A stretch of 23,951 nt of DNA, taken from IMG/VR virus record IMGVR_UViG_3300020395_000105, positions 1 through 23,951 of that record; one strand, written 5' to 3'. Below, one piece after another: positions 13,833 to 20,517 of this stretch. The stretch's first letter is position 1, and every line of letters begins with the position of its first letter. The translations under genes were made by a program, and so were the position numbers. The notes beneath the pieces are model-generated. The model was not told where the DNA came from, made no database searches, and saw only the letters and a list, made by a program, of their open reading frames with translations. Source of the DNA: a virus.

Positions 13833-15992
13833 TCACGCTATCTGTCCTGCGAAGGCAGATAGCAGTCTTCTGTTTGCTCCTTTACCTTTAAGAGACTTCT
13901 TAAAAGCACTGGTTAACTGACGCTTTGTGGCATCTGCAGCAACTTCCATGGTGGTCTCTTCGTTCTTACCATTGGCAATGACATAGAGTTCAGAGTATGC
14001 TGCTGTTTTTATTACAGCAAGTCTGTCTTTCTTCCATTGCTTTTTGTACTCATCTTGCTCCCAGATGCCCATGCGTGACATGTAGGATGAAAACTCTCTT
14101 GGTGGGCATAGTCTGAAACCAAGTACGTTGCACCATGTATATCTGTCTCTAATAACTCTGATTAGAGCAGCAGTCATAGAAGGACCACCATTTCTAATGT
14201 CACTGTAGTATCTTCCAGTCTTCTTATCTCTAAGTATAGATCTGTAATTTAGATGATACTCATACTTTCTATTGATGTATTCACTTTTTGCATGAACCTG
14301 ACCAATTTGTTGTGCTTCACCATCAGTTAGAACAACTAGGTGGCACTTCTCTACACCTTGCTTTGTTTTCCACTTAGGAAGTAGATCTATACAGGTTGAT
14401 AGACCTTCATTAAGTGGAGTACCACCTAGTCCTAAGAAGTGTGGGGGTGCAGGTACTCTTGCATTATCGTAACTCCAGTTGTGGTGTGCATCGAAGTACT
14501 TTGCAACTCTGAATAGATTTCTTGTCTGTCTAGTGAAGTCCTTAGAATTACCTTCACTTGTTAGAAGGTTATACATTCTGAATCTAGGGTCGATCCATAG
14601 GTCATCCACATTTTGATCAGAAGTTTTATCAAGAGCATCTTCATCCCCATAATTGTATCCCCATGAACCCTCATGTAAGAATGCATATACATCAAATGGG
14701 ATGTTAACTTTCTTACAGAACTGAGTTAGGTTGATCAATTGCTTAACAGTATCAAAGATTTCTCTACTCATGGAACCAGACCAGTCTAGTAGGAAGACAA
14801 GACCATGGTTCTTACCCTCAGGTATTGATGTAATCTTCTTAAAGATGTCCTCAGAGAACTTATACTGATGAAGTTTAGTTGTGTCTAGTGTACCAGTCTT
14901 AGACTCAGATGATCTAGCATAAGATGTTGCTGCTTTCTTACACTCAAACTCCTTTACAAGATAGTTAACATCTTTCTGTGTATCCTTTGACCATTGTCTG
15001 TAAAGTTCATCAACCCATTCCATTCTCTCAGGGTAGTCTCTAGTCTCTTCTCTCCAGTGATTTTCTGCTCTTTCCCAGATGGACTTGTTATCCACGATAA
15101 CCTTATCTGCATATACATTAGGTACGTTAACGTATGATGGAACATGTGCTTCTAAGTCTGCAAGATCTTTTGTCTTACTATCGAAAGCATTTTGAGTAGT
15201 AACTTCCATGTACTCCTCCTCAGTCTGTCTTCCATAGTCAGGTAGTTCACCTGCTGCTTGATTCCCACCAAACTCTTGATCTCCATCGCTATCTGAGTTA
15301 CCTTCCTCATCCTCTCCTTCTATCTCTTCTCCCTGTGCATTTGGAGATGGCATTTCCTGACCATTATTATCCATTTTCTCACCTTCACCTTGTCCTGCTT
15401 CCATCTCCAGTGAGAAGTCTGACTGTGACTCACCTTCTTCCTTTTGCTTCTTCTCAAATTCTGCTTTCATAAACTTAAATATATCCTTAGCAACCTGTAA
15501 TGCTTCTTCGAATGTTTCTGTGACCCCTGCAGCGTCTTTTAGAGGGGTCTCAGCAGCAGTAAATGGTACCATTGCATATGAACCAATCTTATAGTGGAGG
15601 TTGATTCTGTCTACAAGTGTCAACTCTGTAAGATCTTTGCCATCTATCTCGAAGAAATCATTATCAGTTAGTTGACTGTATGCTTTATGAAAATCCTTCT
15701 GAAGACCAGGAAACTTACGCTTCATTAACTTCTCGATACGAGCATCCTCTGTCACGTTAATGAAGGACATTGGTACTCCAAGTGTTGCAGGGTCTTCGTT
15801 AGGTGTGTATAGTGCGTGCCCAACCTCATGACCCACGAGCATATTATATACGTCATTGCTTGTCTTCCAGATTGGAAGTGTCAAAACTCTATTCTGAACA
15901 TCAAAGGATGCTGTCTCCACTTTCTTGTGCTCTACAAGAAGGTTCTCTGTGGCGAGGAGTTTTGCAAGGTTTCCTTTGATCTCGATGTTCAT
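13833..15992 (-). CDS. CobT-like VWA protein with HEXXH metallopeptidase-like motif
   Basis: Starting at 15992 (MNIEIKG), the protein has 719 residues. It has an N-terminal domain with HEVGHALYTP (HEXXH at 55-59) and EDARIEKLMKR (82-92), the layout of a zinc site with a downstream acidic ligand. An acidic, low-complexity linker follows (about 186-260, rich in Glu, Gly and Asp). A VWA domain has the MIDAS motif DWSGS (403-407) and VVLTDGEAQQ downstream. CobT of aerobic cobaltochelatase has the acidic linker and VWA domain, which explains the usual cyanophage annotation as CobT or peptidase. Whether the HEXXH site cleaves protein or only shapes the fold is unknown. Together with the downstream CobS-like AAA+ it is an apparent MoxR-VWA pair. 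A longer start at 16025 is possible. Confidence 0.9.
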   Translation of the reverse strand: MNIEIKGNLAKLLATENLLVEHKKVETASFDVQNRVLTLPIWKTSNDVYNMLVGHEVGHALYTPNEDPATLGVPMSFINVTEDARIEKLMKRKFPGLQKDFHKAYSQLTDNDFFEIDGKDLTELTLVDRINLHYKIGSYAMVPFTAAETPLKDAAGVTETFEEALQVAKDIFKFMKAEFEKKQKEEGESQSDFSLEMEAGQGEGEKMDNNGQEMPSPNAQGEEIEGEDEEGNSDSDGDQEFGGNQAAGELPDYGRQTEEEYMEVTTQNAFDSKTKDLADLEAHVPSYVNVPNVYADKVIVDNKSIWERAENHWREETRDYPERMEWVDELYRQWSKDTQKDVNYLVKEFECKKAATSYARSSESKTGTLDTTKLHQYKFSEDIFKKITSIPEGKNHGLVFLLDWSGSMSREIFDTVKQLINLTQFCKKVNIPFDVYAFLHEGSWGYNYGDEDALDKTSDQNVDDLWIDPRFRMYNLLTSEGNSKDFTRQTRNLFRVAKYFDAHHNWSYDNARVPAPPHFLGLGGTPLNEGLSTCIDLLPKWKTKQGVEKCHLVVLTDGEAQQIGQVHAKSEYINRKYEYHLNYRSILRDKKTGRYYSDIRNGGPSMTAALIRVIRDRYTWCNVLGFRLCPPREFSSYMSRMGIWEQDEYKKQWKKDRLAVIKTAAYSELYVIANGKNEETTMEVAADATKRQLTSAFKKSLKGKGANRRLLSAFAGQIA

Positions 15993-16170
15993 TGTATTTG
16001 GTCGTATTCGTTTGTATATACACATTATAATAAGAAACCCTCCGCTTGGGAGGGTTGAGTAGACACTTCTTTAAGTGGCTCCTTCTGGCTTTTGCTTGTC
16101 GCAATGCCTGTGGTTTAAGCTTTCGTTTGGGTGGCTTCCCTGAGTTGTGTTGCCAGTTAGGGGTGTTCAT
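15901..16170 (-). CDS. Possible basic ORF, 89 aa, crossing a terminator and the next gene's start
   Basis: The ATG at 16170 lies 5 nt after the stop of a 54-aa gene, and the first 45 residues are strongly basic (SGKPPKRKLKPQALRQAKAR, then RSHLKKCLLNPPKRRVS). The frame then runs through an intrinsic terminator hairpin at 16036-16056 and overlaps the CobT-like gene by 92 nt, where the composition looks like a shadow. Either a short nucleic-acid-binding protein is encoded, probably from partly terminated transcripts, or the frame is fortuitous. Evidence is weak. Confidence 0.35.
   Translation of the reverse strand: MNTPNWQHNSGKPPKRKLKPQALRQAKARRSHLKKCLLNPPKRRVSYYNVYIQTNTTKYNEHRDQRKPCKTPRHREPSCRAQESGDSIL
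16024..16029 (-). promoter_or_regulatory. Possible -10 element for the CobT-like gene
   Basis: The minus strand reads TATAAT, a perfect sigma70 -10, about 32 nt before the ATG at 15992. There is no recognisable -35 at the right spacing, where the terminator arm lies. It could be a promoter used with an activator, or just part of the AT-rich tail of the terminator. Confidence 0.3.
16036..16056 (-). terminator. Intrinsic terminator upstream of the CobT-like gene
   Basis: On the minus strand AACCCTCC pairs perfectly with GGAGGGTT across a CAAGC loop, followed by TTTCTTATTATAA. The stem is 8 bp and GC-rich. It lies between the gp46-side genes and the CobT-like gene and would end or attenuate leftward transcripts from the gp47/gp46 block. 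Confidence 0.75.
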
Positions 16171-16174
16171 TGTC

Positions 16175-16339
16175 CTAGAAGGATGCTTCTGCTAGTGTAC
16201 CAGTCTCTGCTGCGTCAAATTCCACATAGGTTAACTCATCATTGTAAACCCATCTGATTTTATCCCAGATCCAATAGAAATCATCCTCATCTAGGTCTAA
16301 AAAGAGTGCTCTCTCGTTCCAATAGATGTGATAGGTCAT
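16175..16339 (-). CDS. 54-aa acidic ORF downstream of gp46
   Basis: A leftward ATG at 16339 overlaps the gp46 stop as ATGA and opens a 54-residue frame: MTYHIYWNERALFLDLDEDD, then FYWIWDKIRWVYNDELTYVE and an acidic Ala-rich tail. It is rich in Trp, Tyr, Asp and Glu, soluble, with no membrane segment, and fills the gap to the next ATG. The overlap and composition support a real gene. I do not know its function; acidic Trp/Tyr-rich miniproteins may bind basic partners or nucleases, but that is speculation. Confidence 0.75.
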   Translation of the reverse strand: MTYHIYWNERALFLDLDEDDFYWIWDKIRWVYNDELTYVEFDAAETGTLAEASF

Positions 16340-18054
16340 GCGTCGTCTTGGATTTTAAGGGTGGAAAAGTCAGACTGCTTATCAAATGAGATAATCCGTT
16401 CGAATTTATCCAATAGTATATCACCTTTGTGTGATATGACAAATAGATTAGTATTGAGACCCAATCCCCTTAGTATCTTGAGTAGTTCATCAGTACTACC
16501 TTGGTCTAGGGAGGAATCAAATACCTCATCAAGGATTAGTAAATTTGTACTAACACTGTTTTTCATCTTGGCGATTTCTCTCCAAGTAAAGAGCAATGCT
16601 AGGTCAATTTTCTGCTTCTCACCCTCTGAAAACGATGCATATGAGAAGGAATCCCTGTACCTAGACAGTATATTCTCATTAAAGTTCTCGTCAAGGGTGA
16701 AATTGACGTAGAAGTCCATGCTTTGCAGATATTTATTGATCTTATTGTTTATAACAGGTACAAACTTAGAAACTATCTTCGACTTGATACCATCATCTCT
16801 TAGCAATCCAGACACTACCTTAAGGTTGTCTGCCTGTTTGTTCACGTTGGAACAAAACTTCTCCTTCTCCTCCAATTTCCACTCAAAATGCACTAATTCC
16901 TGCTTTTCTGCTTCTAAATTGGTTGCTTCACTCCCTACTTCGGTCATCAACCTAGTATTCTCCTTTAGAATACGCATCTCTTCCTTGGTTAAAGACTGGA
17001 TTGCATACCTATGGGAGTTAATGACAGCAGCTTTTGCTCTGAGATCCTCCACATCGGTACTTATGCTAGTAATATGCTCACATATCTGTGCATGTGCTAT
17101 ATCTAACTCTTCTACCTTCTCCTTGAGAGAAGTGACCTTACTTTCCTTAAGTTCAGCACCTATATTTTGAGTACATACTGGACATGTATCATTTTTCTGG
17201 AAGAAATCTACGTCTTTATTAGATGCTTTCTTCTTCACGTTGAGTTTGGTCTTCATGACCTTTAACTGTTCGTGCTTATGTACTGCCTTATCAAGTTCTA
17301 AAACCTGTGGAGTGATCTTATCTATCTCCTTTTCCTTATCTTTGATCTCTTTCTTGATCTCTTCTACTCTCTTCTCATTGTCATCAAACGTTTTCATCAT
17401 ATTACCAGTAGTTCTCTGGTCTACCTGCTCTAGGTTGTCTATATTCTTTCTCTGCATCTCAACCTTCTGTTGAGCAATCTCTAATTCATACTCACATTGA
17501 TTCTTTTCGTCTCTTATATCCTTTATCCTCTCCTTAAGGAGACCATTCATGAATGAGAAGATCTGGATGTCCAATATATCTTCGATAACTTCTCGCCTGT
17601 TAGGTGCGGTAAGTTGCATGAAGGGGACAAATGTGGATGAACCAAGTATGACGACTTGGGTAAAACTCTTGTAGTTAAGTTTGAGGACTGATTGCTCCAA
17701 GTATTTCTGTGTATCCTTGACTGCAGCGTCTTGATCAAGGAGTTCATCGTTTCTAAAAATCTGAAATACATTGGGTTTCACTCCTCTAATTACTTTGTAT
17801 TTAATAGTTCCAACTACAAACTCTACCTCTACTCTTAACTCTTTTTCATTAATACTATTAATAAGTTGTGATCTGCTGATCTTTCTAAAAGGTTTATTAA
17901 ACAAAGCAAAGCACAGGGCATCCAACATAGTGGATTTACCTGCACCATTACTCCCTATAATAAGGGTACTCTGTTTTTCACCCAGTGGAATCTCTGTGAA
18001 CTGCTGACCTGTGGACAAGAAGTTCTTCCATCTGATCTTCTCAAATCTAATCAT
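16336..18054 (-). CDS. 46: Recombination endonuclease subunit gp46 (Rad50/SbcC-like ATPase)
   Basis: The 572-residue protein is close to T4 gp46 (560). It has Walker A GSNGAGKST (34-42), a Q-loop-like FTQVVILGSS (131-140), long coiled-coil arms, and the zinc-hook CPVC (291-294) at the turn. A second coiled coil is followed by the ABC signature FSEGEKQKIDLAL and Walker B LLILDEVFD. With gp47 it resects double-strand ends for recombination-dependent replication and helps degrade host DNA. Its start overlaps the end of the 87-aa ORF by 8 nt. Confidence 0.97.
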   Translation of the reverse strand: MIRFEKIRWKNFLSTGQQFTEIPLGEKQSTLIIGSNGAGKSTMLDALCFALFNKPFRKISRSQLINSINEKELRVEVEFVVGTIKYKVIRGVKPNVFQIFRNDELLDQDAAVKDTQKYLEQSVLKLNYKSFTQVVILGSSTFVPFMQLTAPNRREVIEDILDIQIFSFMNGLLKERIKDIRDEKNQCEYELEIAQQKVEMQRKNIDNLEQVDQRTTGNMMKTFDDNEKRVEEIKKEIKDKEKEIDKITPQVLELDKAVHKHEQLKVMKTKLNVKKKASNKDVDFFQKNDTCPVCTQNIGAELKESKVTSLKEKVEELDIAHAQICEHITSISTDVEDLRAKAAVINSHRYAIQSLTKEEMRILKENTRLMTEVGSEATNLEAEKQELVHFEWKLEEKEKFCSNVNKQADNLKVVSGLLRDDGIKSKIVSKFVPVINNKINKYLQSMDFYVNFTLDENFNENILSRYRDSFSYASFSEGEKQKIDLALLFTWREIAKMKNSVSTNLLILDEVFDSSLDQGSTDELLKILRGLGLNTNLFVISHKGDILLDKFERIISFDKQSDFSTLKIQDDA

Positions 18055-18310
18055 GCAATGAAGGAGGGAATACTATATGATCTGGTTGGATGACCGTATA
18101 GTGGTATCCAAACTGATTGCAGTTTTCTTTGACCTGATCCTCTTCTATCTCCATGAGACGAAGATCTCTACTGTACCCATCAGCAACCAAGTGCTGATGA
18201 TAACGTTCAGCATCATCAGGGTGCTCAAAAATTTGGACTACTCTCTCTTTGAGAGTCTCATCTTTGATAGCATACACCCCTCCACTTCTTTTGTCAACTA
18301 GAACGTACAT
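18047..18310 (-). CDS. 87-aa conserved ORF between gp47 and gp46
   Basis: The protein begins MYVLVDKRSGGVYAIKDET and has a mixed alpha/beta pattern with VVQIFEHPDDAERYHQHLVADG, then DLRLMEIEEDQVKENCNQFGYHYTVI. It is small, soluble and acidic, with no recognised catalytic motif. Its ATG overlaps the gp47 stop by one base and its stop overlaps gp46, so it is translated between the two nuclease subunits. This position is typical of small hypothetical genes in T4-like cyanophages. The function is unknown. Confidence 0.75.
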   Translation of the reverse strand: MYVLVDKRSGGVYAIKDETLKERVVQIFEHPDDAERYHQHLVADGYSRDLRLMEIEEDQVKENCNQFGYHYTVIQPDHIVFPPSLHD

Positions 18311-19344
18311 TAAATCCTTTGTGCCTCTACATATAATGATTTAAGGATCCCAAAAATCTCATCCTTGTTATCAATTTCGCTAACACATTTCTGCAATATC
18401 GTTAATGTATCTTCTGCCTCAATAGAATCATCAACATCTTCTAAATGTAAGAACTGATCTTCTATGATTTTTAAGTCAGCAATATTGGCATCATTGATCT
18501 GCTTTAAAGTCTTGTCAAACAAGACCCTATCTTCTTTCTTCTCAACAATTAGCTTAACATAGCTACCCTTAAGGGTGTCATATTGTATATCAGAAGTCTC
18601 ATCATCCTTGTAAATGATCTTGTGAAACATTTTGTTAGGATTCTTATGAAAACTTAGCCTCTTTGTTTTAGTATTTAGTGTATGGAACCCACGTTCCTGA
18701 CCGTAATCATTCCAATAGAGTTGGTACGGGTTGCCAAGGTATCTAATGTTACCCTTGGTACTCCTCATATGGAAGTGCCCAGTGCATACCATCTCAAACT
18801 TGTCAAAAATGGCAGGATCCTGTCCGTGCTCCATGGTGTGTCCAGGAACAGCCTCAAAACCATTAAGCTCAAGATGCCCAAAACAGACGCTTGCATTACT
18901 AGCAGCGATACTTCGAAAGGATTCTTTACGGTTATCATCACATATCCAAGGAAGAAGAAGTATATCGAGACCGTCAATATTAAGTTCAGTCGGATCAGAT
19001 ATAACGGTGATATTATCGTACTCAGCAAGTAATAATTCTGGTGAGTTGACTCTAAGAGTATTTTTATAATAGATGTCATGGTTACCTACCATCATGTATT
19101 GCTTGACACCTCTCTCCAAGAGAGGATCAAACCACATTTCTTTAGCAGCATCTAGGGAATAGAAATTGACATACTTCCTTCTATCGAATGTGTCTCCTAG
19201 ATTGATGATCGTATGGATCTTATGCTTATCAATAAAAGGAAGGACAGTATCCCGATAAAAGGATTTGTATTTGTCTATGTAAAATTGGTTATCATTCCTG
19301 ACCCCGAAATGCTGATCAGTTATCAGTAGAATTTTGGATGTCAT
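18310..19344 (-). CDS. 47: Recombination endonuclease subunit gp47 (Mre11/SbcD-like)
   Basis: The 344-residue protein (T4 gp47: 339) has all five calcineurin-like phosphoesterase motifs: DQHFG (10-14), GDTFDRR (47-53), GNHD near residue 92, FGHLE and CTGHFHMRS. These bind two Mn ions. It is the nuclease partner of gp46. The start is overlapped by the 3' end of a 53-aa ORF. Confidence 0.97.
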   Translation of the reverse strand: MTSKILLITDQHFGVRNDNQFYIDKYKSFYRDTVLPFIDKHKIHTIINLGDTFDRRKYVNFYSLDAAKEMWFDPLLERGVKQYMMVGNHDIYYKNTLRVNSPELLLAEYDNITVISDPTELNIDGLDILLLPWICDDNRKESFRSIAASNASVCFGHLELNGFEAVPGHTMEHGQDPAIFDKFEMVCTGHFHMRSTKGNIRYLGNPYQLYWNDYGQERGFHTLNTKTKRLSFHKNPNKMFHKIIYKDDETSDIQYDTLKGSYVKLIVEKKEDRVLFDKTLKQINDANIADLKIIEDQFLHLEDVDDSIEAEDTLTILQKCVSEIDNKDEIFGILKSLYVEAQRI

Positions 19345-19477
19345 ACTCTATAGTAACCTTCCGACTTATTCTACCTTGAGAATTGGATGTAGTCAAGTGC
19401 TCTATTTTAATGTCGTCTTTCATTGCTGAGATCTCCTGCAACAATTGCCTTAAGCGTTCCTCTGTTCTGCTACCCAT
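19316..19477 (-). CDS. 53-aa ORF between gp55 and gp47
   Basis: The ATG at 19477 lies 5 codon positions inside the end of gp55 (overlap 8 nt) and the stop at 19316-19318 lies inside gp47 (overlap 29 nt). The product begins MGSRTEERLRQLLQEISAMK, then DDIKIEHLTTSNSQGRISRK and VTIEYDIQNSTDN: an amphipathic helix followed by beta strands. The gap it fills would otherwise hold no gene, and the overlaps are like those of neighbouring real genes. It is a plausible small hypothetical protein with no known function. Confidence 0.65.
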   Translation of the reverse strand: MGSRTEERLRQLLQEISAMKDDIKIEHLTTSNSQGRISRKVTIEYDIQNSTDN

Positions 19478-19961
19478 AACGTTGATTAGTCTCCACTCTT
19501 GATTTTATGTAGTTCATGTCTGAACTGTTTTCGTTTCCATCTGTGTGGAACACTTCTTCATATCCCTTACGCTCTAGGATTTTCTCTCTTATACTCTGCT
19601 GTCTCTTCTCCTTAGCAATTCTCCTCAGGTATGCATAGTAAACGATCTGAGTGAAGTAAGCAAAGGGGTTCTTGGATTTCTCTGGATCAAAGTTATGGAT
19701 ATACTGTATACAATTCTCTATACCATCTCCAATCATATCCTCTCTATACATATAGTTTATAAAATTTGGTCTATATGATAGATGTGTTGCAATCTTTAGG
19801 AAGCATTCACCAATGTAGTTAGAGACACGAGGTTTTGGATCACCTGCTTCTGCAGCAGCAGCAATCTTTTCACGATAAACAATTAGTTCTGCTAAGAACT
19901 TCTTATTGTCTACATAGTGTTCTTTCTTTTTAGTTGACTTCCGTGCCATAGTATACGCCAT
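19470..19961 (-). CDS. 55: Late transcription sigma factor gp55
   Basis: The 163-residue protein (T4 gp55: 185) is a highly diverged sigma70-family factor. The core region ECFLKIATHLSYRPNFINYM, YREDMIGDGIENCIQYIHNF and DPEKSKNPFAYFTQIVYYA corresponds to region 2, which contacts RNA polymerase and melts the -10. It lacks region 4, as expected. It directs host RNA polymerase to TATAAATA late promoters with gp33 and the gp45 clamp. The first ATG (19961) has GAG 8 nt upstream; a second ATG at 19949 is possible. It has its own sigma70-like promoter and a hairpin upstream. Confidence 0.93.
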   Translation of the reverse strand: MAYTMARKSTKKKEHYVDNKKFLAELIVYREKIAAAAEAGDPKPRVSNYIGECFLKIATHLSYRPNFINYMYREDMIGDGIENCIQYIHNFDPEKSKNPFAYFTQIVYYAYLRRIAKEKRQQSIREKILERKGYEEVFHTDGNENSSDMNYIKSRVETNQRYG

Positions 19962-19983
19962 ACATTAACTCACGGTTAGCATA

Positions 19984-20012
19984 ATTATAGTTCATGGTGC
20001 CTGAATTGTAAA
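19984..20012 (-). promoter_or_regulatory. Sigma70-type promoter for gp55
   Basis: On the minus strand TTTACA (20012-20007) and a perfect TATAAT (19989-19984) are separated by exactly 17 bp. The start would lie near 19977, about 16 nt before the gp55 ATG. Host RNA polymerase could therefore make gp55 before late genes are on. It is the best promoter-like match I found in the replication block. Confidence 0.65.
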
Positions 20013-20026
20013 GGGGGCTTGACAAG

Positions 20027-20063
20027 ACCCTTAACAACCGATAGACTCAACACTGTCAAGGGT
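20027..20063 (-). repeat. Inverted repeat spanning the stop of the Sm-like gene
   Basis: On the minus strand ACCCTTGACA can pair with TGTTAAGGGT, 10 bp with one G-U pair and a 17-base loop. The first arm includes the TGA stop of the preceding gene. No T-run follows, so it is not a typical terminator. It may stabilise mRNA ends or reduce read-through into gp55. A second arrangement (TTGACA with TGTCAA) competes for the same bases. Confidence 0.45.
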
Positions 20064-20517
20064 TGGAGGGGTCCTTAGGTTCTTTTTTATACATATGCTC
20101 TAAGAACAAGCGTGCGTCCTCAACTTTAGATATTAAACCCATGTTAGGACTCAATGGAACTTCACCTTTCTCTGACTCTTCTTCGTGTAATATTTCTTTC
20201 TTAACCCATCTCTTGTACATTCTTATAGCATCCTTACTCATAGGAGCGATGCTAATAACAGACCGTTCTTCTATTACAAAGAATTCTTCGTCTGAAAAAT
20301 TTACCCATTTAATAAAACCGACTGCGATCTTTTGATCAGTATGATCTTTACCTTCCATCTCTACGATCTTTGTCTTAGCAGGATGTTGTATGAATAAGAG
20401 ATCACCTTGTGATTCATCAGGATCTTTAGTCAACAATACCTCACCAAGGATCTCTTCCCCAGTAACTAATTTAATTGTTCCGTAAAATTGTTCGTCGTGT
20501 CGAATGTAATTAATCAT
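20056..20517 (-). CDS. Small protein with possible Sm-like (LSm/Hfq-like) core
   Basis: The 153 residues start MINYIRHDEQFYGTIKLVTGEEILGEVL, and after about 60 residues have FFVIEERSVISIAPMSKDA. The pairing of KLVTGEEILGEVL (strand 1-2 like) with the IEERSVISIAPMS closing strands resembles the Sm1/Sm2 layout of RNA-binding LSm and Hfq proteins. The C-terminal third is a helix (RMYKRWVKKEIL) and a Pro-rich tail. It starts inside the 3' end of uvsW (8-nt overlap). The fold call is inference from pattern only. If real it could bind RNA or form oligomeric rings. Such proteins are frequent but uncharacterised in T4-like cyanophages. Confidence 0.7.
   Translation of the reverse strand: MINYIRHDEQFYGTIKLVTGEEILGEVLLTKDPDESQGDLLFIQHPAKTKIVEMEGKDHTDQKIAVGFIKWVNFSDEEFFVIEERSVISIAPMSKDAIRMYKRWVKKEILHEEESEKGEVPLSPNMGLISKVEDARLFLEHMYKKEPKDPSNP

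Noticed and set aside
13814-13834. Hairpin GACACT/AGTGTC at the CobT-like stop as a terminator
   Set aside because: A 6-bp stem with a 6-base loop, overlapping the stop codon and with no T-run after it on the minus strand; too weak to call.
15816-16058. Rightward 80-aa ORF antisense to the CobT-like gene
   Set aside because: It is antisense to the CobT-like gene start with no promoter or ribosome binding site, and its composition is atypical.
16728-16735. Late-promoter-like AATAAATA on the minus strand
   Set aside because: It lies inside the gp46 coding region and differs from the octamer at its first base; not at a gene border.
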